DNA of 64,000 bases from an uncultured Massilia sp. (GTDB lineage Bacteria > Pseudomonadota > Gammaproteobacteria > Burkholderiales > Burkholderiaceae_D). Position numbers and translations under genes: made by a program. Below are positions 7,152-14,873 of the stretch, one piece after another. The number at the start of each line of letters is the position of its first letter. The stretch's first letter is position 1. The DNA is taken from NCBI RefSeq assembly GCF_913773735.1, contig NZ_CAJYEB010000012.1, positions 1 through 64,000 of the forward strand. Direction: 5' to 3'. The notes beneath the pieces are model-generated. The model was not told the DNA's origin and did not search any database. It saw only the letters and a list, made by a program, of their open reading frames with translations.

Positions 7152-8714
7152 TCAGCCGGGCAGGCCGCGGGCGGCCTGCATCTCCTGCACGAACGTCAGT
7201 TCGATGAACTCGTCCGGCCGCGCCACCGCGACGTCGACCGAGACTTTCATCACGCCGTCGAGGACGTCCATGCCCGTCATGGTCGCGCCGATACCCACGC
7301 GGACGCGCCAGGCGTCGGCCGCCCGCGCGCCGGCCAGCACGCCGGCCGCCCACTGCGCGGCCAGGAAGCGCCCGATCGTGTCCCGGACGTGCGCCCAGGT
7401 GTGCGCATCGTTGGCCCGTAAGGCACAGGTGCCCAGGAAGGCAGCGATGGAACGCTCCAGCATGATCGTGGTGCGCAGCACGCTGATGTAGCGCCAGTCC
7501 TGGCTATTGGCGTCCAGCGTGCGCGCGCCCCAGACCAGTACGCCGTGGCCGGGGAAGGTGCGGATCGCGTTGACGGCGAGGCCGTCCAGCGGCGCGTTCA
7601 GCGTGGCCTGGGCGGCGTCGTCGATGCGCACGGCCGGCGCCAGCGCGGAGATGATGGTCGTGTTCGCGGGCGCATGGTTGACGCCGAAGGTCGTGTCGTT
7701 GCGCACGAACACGCCGGCCATCGCGCCGGCGGGCGGCAGCAGGTTGACGCTGGCGGCGACGTCGGCCATCGCCTGCCGGTACAGCGGCGAATGCGCCAGC
7801 AGCGCCTGGTGGCTGGTACGCACGGCGTCGCCCCGGGCCGCCGCGAGGCCGTCGACGATGGCGGTGTAGGGCGCGTGCTTCGGGTCGGGCGTGCCGTCGC
7901 GGCGCGGCGGGAACAGCTGCGCCGCCTCGGCCCGCAGGCCGGCCTGCAGCGTGGGCAGCGTCGGTGCGGACAGCCAGGAAAAGTCGATGGCGCCCGGGCC
8001 GACGACCGTGGTGTTTAGCCACGGATAGTAGGCCATCCCGTACCTGCGCTCGGCGCCGGCCGCGCCGAGCAGGGCGCGCAGGCCGGCGCTGCCGGTCACC
8101 GGGTCGTCGGGGCCGCCGTCCGGCGCGCGCCAGCCTTCGCGCACGTCCAGCAGCGCGACGCGGTCGCGCCGCGCGCCGCACTGCCGCAGGGCCGCGCACG
8201 ATACGGCCGCCCAGCCTTGCGCGTCCAGCATCACCGCGTCCGGCACGACGATCATGGTCGTCCCCTCGTCCTGGCCGATCGCCGCGAGGCCGGCGAGGAA
8301 GGCTTGCGCATCGGGCGGCCCGCCGTTCGCGAGGACGTCGGCGTAGGTGCCGATCGAGACGATGTTGCACGCGCCGCCGCCGTTGTCGAAGAACAGCTGC
8401 AGGCTGTAGTAGAGGTTGAAACGCGGCGCGTCGGCCGCGGCGCGCAGCGGCGGCACCGCGCTCGTGTCGGCGGCGTAGTCGAAGCGCGGCCGGGGCGCCC
8501 CGCGCGTCGCGCCGTCGGGGTCCGCGAAGGTGTCCTGGAACTGCGCCATCGACGTGATCCGGACCGGCGTGGCGACCAGCGTGCGCCCGCCCTGGCTGGC
8601 CGATTCGGTGAAACCGACGAAGGCCGGGATCGCGGTCGGCAGAGCCAGTATCGCATCGGGTTCGTCGCTCGTCGCCTGCACGTACACGCCGGGCGTCTTC
8701 AATTGCATGGACAT
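7152..8714 (-). CDS. phage-type contractile tail sheath protein, orphan
   Basis: The 520-residue protein starts at the ATG at 8714, behind CAGGAG. The N-terminus (KTPGVYVQ) and the segment IPAFVGFTESA are typical of tail sheath proteins of Myoviridae and contractile injection systems. The C-terminal part (GHGVLVWGARTLD, RYISVLRTTIMLERSI) matches the conserved sheath core domain. It would assemble around a tail tube, but no tube, baseplate, spike or terminator gene is near. In this window it sits between two TerD-containing genes on the other strand. It may be a remnant, a domesticated sheath, or part of a system encoded elsewhere. Confidence 0.85.
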   Translation of the reverse strand: MSMQLKTPGVYVQATSDEPDAILALPTAIPAFVGFTESASQGGRTLVATPVRITSMAQFQDTFADPDGATRGAPRPRFDYAADTSAVPPLRAAADAPRFNLYYSLQLFFDNGGGACNIVSIGTYADVLANGGPPDAQAFLAGLAAIGQDEGTTMIVVPDAVMLDAQGWAAVSCAALRQCGARRDRVALLDVREGWRAPDGGPDDPVTGSAGLRALLGAAGAERRYGMAYYPWLNTTVVGPGAIDFSWLSAPTLPTLQAGLRAEAAQLFPPRRDGTPDPKHAPYTAIVDGLAAARGDAVRTSHQALLAHSPLYRQAMADVAASVNLLPPAGAMAGVFVRNDTTFGVNHAPANTTIISALAPAVRIDDAAQATLNAPLDGLAVNAIRTFPGHGVLVWGARTLDANSQDWRYISVLRTTIMLERSIAAFLGTCALRANDAHTWAHVRDTIGRFLAAQWAAGVLAGARAADAWRVRVGIGATMTGMDVLDGVMKVSVDVAVARPDEFIELTFVQEMQAARGLPG

Positions 8715-8859
8715 CGCATCATTCTCCTGTGGTGGGCGGCGCCGCGCCCGACCAGGCATGGTAGTCCAGGTTTTTCTCGTTGGAAAGATCTATCGACCAG
8801 GAGATGGCACCGCAGGCGCGCAGCCTTGCATGCCGATGCCGGTCCACGAGCGGGTGGCC

Positions 8860-8899
8860 AAAAAAAAAAGCGCCTCTTCCCACGAAGGGAAGAGGCGGG
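8860..8899 (-). terminator. intrinsic terminator of small RNA copy 2
   Basis: On the minus strand, GCCTCTTCCC and GGGAAGAGGC form a 10-bp perfect stem with a TTCGT loop, followed by GC and ten T residues. This is the clearest factor-independent terminator in the window and fixes the direction of the small RNA. Confidence 0.85.
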
Positions 8900-9016
8900 G
8901 AGGACGCTCCTGCCCGGCCCGGAACCCATCACGCACTGCCCCCACAGCGTGCGCGGCGTCTTCCCGGCCGTGCCTGGCAGGATTGCCTTGGAACGGAGAC
9001 GACTTTACCAAGGTTT
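8860..9016 (-). ncRNA. candidate Fur-controlled small RNA, copy 2
   Basis: This copy has the same layout as that at 1004-1158: a Fur-like palindrome (9029-9047), a TACATT -10 (9028-9023), about 157 nt of transcript and a perfect intrinsic terminator. It shares GCCTTGGAA (8985-8993) and a 23-nt identical block (8933-8955, containing CTGCCCCCACAGCGTGCG) with copy 1. The sequence around the block differs, yet GGCCCGGAA (8916-8924) still pairs with TTCCCGGCC (8961-8969) with one mismatch, replacing the GCTGGAC/GTCCAGC stem of copy 1. This pair-preserving change argues for a functional structured RNA. The frame across the block is not kept, so it is not a peptide gene. Confidence 0.65.
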
Positions 9017-9028
9017 ATCCCGAATGTA

Positions 9029-9047
9029 AATGAGAATACGTCTCATT
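9029..9047 (-). promoter_or_regulatory. Fur-like box upstream of small RNA copy 2
   Basis: AATGAGAATACGTCTCATT has perfect 7-bp arms (AATGAGA/TCTCATT) around five bases. It matches Fur half-sites less closely in the centre than the other boxes. It sits directly upstream of the conserved TTTACATTCG promoter segment shared by both small RNA copies. Confidence 0.6.
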
Positions 9048-9103
9048 CGCGAAATTGGCGACGGGATCATGCCGTGCGCATGACGCGGGCGGCGCTGGCC
9101 CGC

Positions 9104-10699
9104 TCAGCCGGCGATGCCGTCCGCTTGCGGCGCGTCCGCGCCGTGGACGCAGACCCGGTCGCGGCCGCCGTGCTTGGCCGCGTACAGCGCCGCATCGGCA
9201 GCCACGACCAGCTCGTCCGGCGTGCCGGACCAGGCGCGCAGCGCGGCCGTGCTGGCGACGCCCAGGCTGACCGTCACGCAGCCGCCGGGGTTGTCGCGGT
9301 GGGGGATGGCCAGCGCGCGGATGGCGGTGCGGACCTCGTGCGCCACGGTCGCGGCGCCGTCCGCGTCCGTCTCCGGCAGCACCAGTGCGAATTCCTCGCC
9401 GCCGTACCGGGCGGCCAGGTCGCTCGGACGCTTCTGGTGGGCCAGCAGGATCTTGCCGATGCTGCGCAGGCAGGCGTCGCCGGCGGCGTGGCCGTAGCGG
9501 TCGTTGTAGGACTTGAAGTGGTCGACGTCGAGCATCACCAGCGTCAGCACCGCCCCGTGCCGCTGCGCGCGCGCGCATTCCTGGTGGATCGCCTGGTCGA
9601 ACGCGCGGCGGTTGGCCAGGCCGGTCAGGCCGTCCCGCAGCGCCTGCTGCGACAGTTCCCGGTTGGCCTGCGCCAGCCCCGCCGTGACCAGCTGGAGCTG
9701 CTGTTCCAGCCCGTCGCGGATCGCGAGCTGGCGCAGCAGGCGCCGGCTCAGCCAGACCTGGAGCGCGACGACGGCGAGCAGGGCGGCCCCGGCCTGGATG
9801 GCCGAGCGCGTCCAGCCCGCGTAGATCTCGTCGTCGGACAGGCCGACCGCGATGATCAGCGGGTAGTCGCCCAGGTGGCGGTAGCTGTACAGGCGCGTCA
9901 CGCCGTCGATCGGCGCGGTCAGGATGCCCGATCCGGACGGCCCGAGCGTGCGGTACAGCCGCATCAGGGGCGCGTCGGCGATGTCCTTGCCGACCAGCTT
10001 TTCCTGGAACGGCCGGCGGTACAGCAGCCGGCCGTCCGCCGTCGCGAACAGGACGGTGCCCGTGGCGCCGACGTTGAGCTGGTCGTACACGCGCTCGAAC
10101 AGGTTCAGGTGCATGGTCGCGAGGGCGATGCCGGCGAAGCTGCCGTCCGCGTGCTGCAGCCGGCGCGAGATCGGCACCACCCACGTGCCGGTCGTGCGGC
10201 TCACGACCGGAATGCCGATATGGGTCTGGATCCCCGGATGGTCGCGGTGATGGACGAAGTAGTCGCGGTCGGCGACGTCGAACGCGACGTGGCGCACCGA
10301 GCTGGCGACGACCTCGCCGCGCGCATCGAACACGAAGAGGCCGTTCAGCTCCGTGGCCTTGGCCCCCAGCCCCGCCAGCCGGTTCGCCAGGCGCGCCCGG
10401 CGGTCGCGGTCGAGGCCGTCCGCTTCGGCGTCCTGCGCCACGCTTTCGAGGATCAGCTCGGCCGAGCGCATCGCGGTGCGCGTGTACGACGCCAGCACCT
10501 GCGCCATATTGCTGCTGTAGCGTTGCGCCGACTCGACGCGCTGGCGCCGCGACGACCACAGTTCCCAGACCGACGTCGCGACGGTCAGCAGCACGGCCAG
10601 CGTCACCAGGATCACGACCAGCACGCTCGCGGGACGCTTCTTGCTGCTCAACACCGCGATCTGCAATTCCGGAACGAGGACTGCGGAATCACTGGGCAT
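9104..10699 (-). CDS. membrane diguanylate cyclase with periplasmic Cache-type sensor
   Basis: The 531-residue protein has two membrane spans (about residues 25-45 and 305-325) bracketing a periplasmic domain that resembles a double-Cache sensor (FVFDARGEVVASS, VGATGTVLFATADGRLLY). A short coiled coil and a GGDEF domain follow. The active site YGGEEF is intact at 432-437, and the motif GLTGLANRRAFD marks the start of the domain. It should make cyclic di-GMP from two GTP in response to an extracellular small ligand. The region upstream of the ATG lacks an obvious ribosome-binding site, so the start is less certain. It lies directly upstream of small RNA copy 2, in the same direction. Confidence 0.88.
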   Translation of the reverse strand: MPSDSAVLVPELQIAVLSSKKRPASVLVVILVTLAVLLTVATSVWELWSSRRQRVESAQRYSSNMAQVLASYTRTAMRSAELILESVAQDAEADGLDRDRRARLANRLAGLGAKATELNGLFVFDARGEVVASSVRHVAFDVADRDYFVHHRDHPGIQTHIGIPVVSRTTGTWVVPISRRLQHADGSFAGIALATMHLNLFERVYDQLNVGATGTVLFATADGRLLYRRPFQEKLVGKDIADAPLMRLYRTLGPSGSGILTAPIDGVTRLYSYRHLGDYPLIIAVGLSDDEIYAGWTRSAIQAGAALLAVVALQVWLSRRLLRQLAIRDGLEQQLQLVTAGLAQANRELSQQALRDGLTGLANRRAFDQAIHQECARAQRHGAVLTLVMLDVDHFKSYNDRYGHAAGDACLRSIGKILLAHQKRPSDLAARYGGEEFALVLPETDADGAATVAHEVRTAIRALAIPHRDNPGGCVTVSLGVASTAALRAWSGTPDELVVAADAALYAAKHGGRDRVCVHGADAPQADGIAG

Positions 10700-10897
10700 G
10701 ATGTGGTTTTTCGAGAGATTCAGGTGGCCTCATCTTAGGAGCATTCTCCACGGGCGTCCATCAATGTGTCGGTACGGCCGGCGGTGCGACACGTTCGGTC
10801 CGGCCCTCGGGACGGCGGCGGCGCCGTTTCGTTACAATGACGGGCTGTCGCCATTCCCACGCCGGAATGCCATCCGTCCCACTCGCCAAGGAGCACC

Positions 10898-12127
10898 ATG
10901 CACACCTTCACTCGCGGCCAGAAAGGCAAGCTGTCCGACCTGGGACTGTCGTCCCGTTTCGAGGTCGCCATCGACCTGCAACTCCCCGGCGCCGGCGCCG
11001 ACATCTCCTGCTTCGGCCTGGACGCCGGCGAGCGCCTGGGCGACGACCGCTACATGGTGTTCTACAACCAGCTCGCCAGCCCGGCGCGCGAGGTGACCCT
11101 GGCGCTGGCGCCGGGCCGCGCCGTGTTCCAGGTCGACCTGGACGCGCTGCCGGCGTCGATCGCCAAGCTGGTCTTCACCGCCGCGCTGGACGGCGGCGGC
11201 ACGATGCGCGACCTCGCGCACGGGCGCCTGCAGCTGGGCGACGCCGTGGCGTTCACGCTGGCCGGCGCCGATTTCGCCGGCGAGAAGGCGGTGATCCTCG
11301 CCGAGCTGTACCGCCGCGACGGCCAGTGGCGCTTCGGCGCCGTGGGGCAGGGCTTCGACGGCGGCCTGGCGGCGCTGCTCCGGCACTTCGGCGGCGTCGA
11401 GGCGGGGCCGGCATCGTCGGCACCGGCGGCACCGGCGGCCCCATCGGCCCCCGCCGCCGCGCCCGCCAGCAAGGTGTCGCTGTCGAAGATCACCCTCGAC
11501 AAGCGCGGCGACAAGGTTTCGCTGGACAAGCGCGCGGGGCGCGGCTACGGGCGCATCCACGTCAACCTGAACTGGAACCGCGGCACGGCGGCCGTGCCCG
11601 CCGCCGCGCCGGCGCAGGGCTTCTTCGGCAAGATGCTGGGCAAGGCGGCGCCGGCGCGGGGCAGCGGCGGCATCGACCTCGACCTGGGCTGCCTGTACGA
11701 ACTAGCCGACGGCACGCCCGGCGTGATCCAGGCGCTCGGCAAGCGCTGGGGCAGCTTCGACCAGCGCCCGTTCATCGCCCTCGACGGCGACGACCGCACC
11801 GGGGCCGCCGAGGGCGGCGAGAACATGCTGGTCAACGGCGACCGCTTCGACGAGATCCGCCGTATCCTCGTGTTCGCGCTGATCTACGAGGGCGTCGCCA
11901 ACTGGGCGCAGACCGACGGCGTCGTCACGATCGCCCTGCCGGACCAGCCGACCGTCGAGGTGCGCCTGGACAATGGCGGCGCGCAGCGCATCTGCGGCAT
12001 CGCGATGATCGAGAACCGCGGCGGCCAGCTGCAGGTCACCAAGCTGACCGACTACGCCGGCGACCAGCGCGACCTCGACCTGAAGCATGGCTTCGGCCTG
12101 CGCTGGAAGGTCGGCTCGAAGGACTGA
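10898..12127 (+). CDS. TerD/TerA-like tellurium-resistance family protein
   Basis: The 409-residue protein has an N-terminal TerD domain (residues 1-170; DDRYMVFYNQ and AELYRRDGQWRFGAVGQGF), an Ala/Pro linker, and a second Ter-type domain. The second domain is introduced by KVSLSKITLDKRGDKVSLDK and contains VNLNW and GGIDLDLGCLYELADG, the features of TerA. Such proteins bind calcium through clustered acidic residues and are thought to form membrane-associated stress complexes. It starts the rightward run of genes leading to MoxR, zincin-vWA and NadR. A TACAAT -10-like hexamer lies at 10833-10838. Its TerD half is close to that of the gene at 5780, so the two are probably duplicates. Confidence 0.88.
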   Translation: MHTFTRGQKGKLSDLGLSSRFEVAIDLQLPGAGADISCFGLDAGERLGDDRYMVFYNQLASPAREVTLALAPGRAVFQVDLDALPASIAKLVFTAALDGGGTMRDLAHGRLQLGDAVAFTLAGADFAGEKAVILAELYRRDGQWRFGAVGQGFDGGLAALLRHFGGVEAGPASSAPAAPAAPSAPAAAPASKVSLSKITLDKRGDKVSLDKRAGRGYGRIHVNLNWNRGTAAVPAAAPAQGFFGKMLGKAAPARGSGGIDLDLGCLYELADGTPGVIQALGKRWGSFDQRPFIALDGDDRTGAAEGGENMLVNGDRFDEIRRILVFALIYEGVANWAQTDGVVTIALPDQPTVEVRLDNGGAQRICGIAMIENRGGQLQVTKLTDYAGDQRDLDLKHGFGLRWKVGSKD

Positions 12128-12291
12128 TCCGCCGGAGCGCCCCGCGCCGCGCGTCGTCCGGGCGGCCGGGGTGGCGCCCGGGTGCGCGGCCACCCCGCAC
12201 GCCACGGCGCGGCGTTGCCCCCGGCGCCGGATACGGGTACGATCTTGTTTCGTGAGCAACGAAGCACGCCTGACGGCGGCAGGGACAACCA

Positions 12292-13869
12292 TTGGCCTTC
12301 GACTTCTTCCGCAAGATTTCCCGCGCGCCGACCAATCCGCGCGCCGTCGCCAGGCCGCGCGAGTTCGACGTGGCGGACCTGTACCGCGGCCCGGCCGGCG
12401 ATGCCGGCGACGCCGCCGCGGCGCCCGCGCAGCTCGACGAGAAGCTGCGCCAGGCCTACTTCTGGATCGTCAACAAGGCGATCATCAGCCCGCACTACGA
12501 CATCGAGTACAACGACGGCCCGGCCCAGTCCTGGACCGTGGGCGACAGCCGCCGGCCGTTCGTGCTGCCCTCGGGCCAGAGCTATTCCAGCTACGTGCTG
12601 CTGCCGCTGCTGGCCTTCGCCACGCGCCGCAAATGCCTGTTCGTGGGCGGGCCGGGGCGCGGCAAGACGGCCAGCGCGATCCTGATGGGCGTGCTGTCCG
12701 GCGCGCCGGTGCGCGAGGTGCGCCGCGCCATGCAGCACGGGCACCCGCAGATGACGGTGGCCGACCTGCTCGGCAATCCGCTGCCGGCCGACCTGGTGGG
12801 TGCCCAGGACATGGCCTCGATCCGCATCGCCTGGCGTTCCTGGCTGTCGATGCGCGTGAAGATCATCGACGAATACAACCGCATCCCCACGCGCACCCAG
12901 AGCGCGCTGCTGACGGTCATGGGCGACAACTACGCCGAGGTGCTGAACCACGTGTTCGAATGCCCGGAATCGGCCTGGTACCTGACCGCCAACGACGACC
13001 AGGGCGGCGGTACCTACCCGGTGATCGAGGCGCTGCGCGACCGCATCGACGTGGTGGTGCAGGCGCTGGCCTTCAATCCGCGCTTCCTCGAGGAGCTGCT
13101 GGTGCGCGTCGAGGAAGAGGTGCGGCCCGAGGAACTGGTGCCGCCCGAGCTGGTGTTCACGGAGGACGAGGTCGATGCGATGGGCCGGGCCATCCGCGCC
13201 GTCGAAGTGCCGGAAGGCGTGCGGCGCCGGGTCGAATTCTTCGCCAGCCAGTTCGAGTTCGCCGAGATGGCCGGCGCCCAGCTCGAGACCATGACCAAGG
13301 ACACGGCGCGCCTGTCCGGCGTCGCCCCGCACGAGCTGGCCGCCGCCGACAACGGGCGCGACCGCATGAAGGACCTGGGCGCGCAGACGCAGAACGGCCT
13401 GTCGGTGCGCAACCTGATGACGCTGCTGCTGTTCGCCAAGGCGCTGGCCTGGTTCCGCGGCAACGGGCAGGTCGAACTGGACGACCTGCGCCAGGTGCTG
13501 CCCTTCGTCCTGCGCGACAAGCTGCAGCCGGACCCCGATGCGCCGTTCTTCGCGCTGCCCGAGAACGCGGCCTTCCGCGCCGACCGCATCGGCTGGCTGC
13601 GGCGCCTGTTCGACCTGTCCAACGACGAGTTCCTGCGCCTGGACCTGGAGCGCGACGACGCCGTGGGCGCGATGGCGCAGCAGTTCGCGCAGGGGCTGGA
13701 CGGCGTGTCCGAACGCGAGACGCGCGCGCGCCTGGCGCGCATCGAGAAGCTGGTCGCCGAGCGGGTCAAGGCGCGCAAGCTGTACGGCCACCTGGCCGAC
13801 GACCTGCTCAAGCTCAAGCACCTGCACCAGCGCTACACCAACTACCTGGCCTGGCTGCGGGCGCGCTAG
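12292..13869 (+). CDS. MoxR-type AAA ATPase of the Ter locus
   Basis: The 525-residue protein uses a TTG start (AGGGA six bases upstream). The AAA core has Walker A GGPGRGKT at 119-126, a Walker B-type motif VKIIDEYNRI, and a sensor region WYLTANDDQGGGTYPV. The C-terminal third is helical and charged. MoxR ATPases work with vWA proteins as a chaperone pair that remodels or inserts metals into client proteins. Here two vWA proteins are encoded in the same locus, which strongly suggests partnership. The downstream gene begins 3 bp after the stop, so the two are surely co-transcribed. No better ATG is available near the N-terminus. Confidence 0.85.
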   Translation: MAFDFFRKISRAPTNPRAVARPREFDVADLYRGPAGDAGDAAAAPAQLDEKLRQAYFWIVNKAIISPHYDIEYNDGPAQSWTVGDSRRPFVLPSGQSYSSYVLLPLLAFATRRKCLFVGGPGRGKTASAILMGVLSGAPVREVRRAMQHGHPQMTVADLLGNPLPADLVGAQDMASIRIAWRSWLSMRVKIIDEYNRIPTRTQSALLTVMGDNYAEVLNHVFECPESAWYLTANDDQGGGTYPVIEALRDRIDVVVQALAFNPRFLEELLVRVEEEVRPEELVPPELVFTEDEVDAMGRAIRAVEVPEGVRRRVEFFASQFEFAEMAGAQLETMTKDTARLSGVAPHELAAADNGRDRMKDLGAQTQNGLSVRNLMTLLLFAKALAWFRGNGQVELDDLRQVLPFVLRDKLQPDPDAPFFALPENAAFRADRIGWLRRLFDLSNDEFLRLDLERDDAVGAMAQQFAQGLDGVSERETRARLARIEKLVAERVKARKLYGHLADDLLKLKHLHQRYTNYLAWLRAR

Positions 13870-13871
13870 CG

Positions 13872-14873
13872 ATGGTGTCCCGCGCCTTCGCCGACGTGCT
13901 GGCGGCCGGCCGCGCCGGCTTCAACGAATGTGCCCGCGAGGCCGCGCGGCGCCATGCGCTGTTCCGGCCCGAGGCGTTCGCTCGCTTCCTGGAGGAGGGC
14001 GTCGGCGCGGTGGCCGATGCCGTCGCCGCCGTCCAGCCGGCGCGCCTGCCGGCCGTGGTGTCCGCGGCCTACGGCATCGCGCTGGAACTGGCGGGGCGGG
14101 GGCTGGTGGGGCCGCAGGCGCGTGCGAACGAATCTGCGCACGAACCTGCGCTGGACGCCGCCTGGCGCGCGCTGCTGCCGCGCTACGCCGCGCTGGTGGC
14201 GGCGCAGCCGGAGCGGGTGCTGGCCATGGTCAGCAACGCCGTGCTGCACCTGGACACCATTCCCGGCGCGCGCAGCGGCCAGTGGCGCGCCGAGCTGGCG
14301 GCGCTGGCGCCGCAGGTCGCGACCGTCGCGCAGCTGCGCGTCGTCGGCCAGGTGGCGGCCTGGCGCGCCGGCGCCGCCCACTTCCGTGCCGGCGCCATCG
14401 CGGCCGCCGCGGCGCTGCCCGAGCCGCTGGCATTGCGGGCGTTCGGCGCCGCGGCGCCGTCCTGGGCCGCGCTGCGCGCGCGCATCGAGCAGGACCCGTG
14501 GTGGAGTGCCGGCGACGCCTGCGCCGTGCGCGCGCGCGAGGTCGGCGCGTTTTCCGGCTTCGGCGGCCAGTTCGCCGCGCCGCCGCAACTGCGCGCCGGC
14601 GCCGGCGGCTTCCTGGTGCGCGCCGGCGAGCGCCATTTCCTGCTGGTGGCCGACGCCTACGGCGCGGTGCTGCACGCCGCCACCGCCGAGGAATTCGCCG
14701 CCGGCGCCGACGGGGCCGAGCCGGACGCCGTCGCGCAGGCGCGACGCGCGGCCGCCGATCTGCCGCAGGAAGGCCTGGCCGTGTGCGCCGACGCATCCAC
14801 GGTGGCGCTGGCGTCGCCGTACACGCATGCGATCCGGCTGCTGGCGCGAGAACGGGGAGGCAAGCATGACTGA
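13872..14873 (+). CDS. uncharacterised protein of the Ter/MoxR locus
   Basis: The 333-residue protein is rich in alanine and mostly predicted helical, with no recognised catalytic motif and no signal peptide. Repeated A-x-x-L patterns suggest a solenoid-like or adaptor fold in the first 200 residues. The last part (GAFSGFGGQFAAPPQL and VRAGERHFLLVADAYG) looks like a beta-rich module. It starts 3 bp after the MoxR stop and overlaps the next gene by 8 bp, so a role beside the MoxR and vWA proteins is likely. I do not recognise the family. Several longer overlapping reading frames in the other phase were set aside because the operon spacing favours this one. Confidence 0.7.
   Translation: MVSRAFADVLAAGRAGFNECAREAARRHALFRPEAFARFLEEGVGAVADAVAAVQPARLPAVVSAAYGIALELAGRGLVGPQARANESAHEPALDAAWRALLPRYAALVAAQPERVLAMVSNAVLHLDTIPGARSGQWRAELAALAPQVATVAQLRVVGQVAAWRAGAAHFRAGAIAAAAALPEPLALRAFGAAAPSWAALRARIEQDPWWSAGDACAVRAREVGAFSGFGGQFAAPPQLRAGAGGFLVRAGERHFLLVADAYGAVLHAATAEEFAAGADGAEPDAVAQARRAAADLPQEGLAVCADASTVALASPYTHAIRLLARERGGKHD

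Noticed and set aside
12087-13871. Long overlapping frame in front of the protein starting at 13872
   Set aside because: It is antagonistic to the MoxR frame, whose Walker motifs are clear. The downstream gene starts naturally at 13872.
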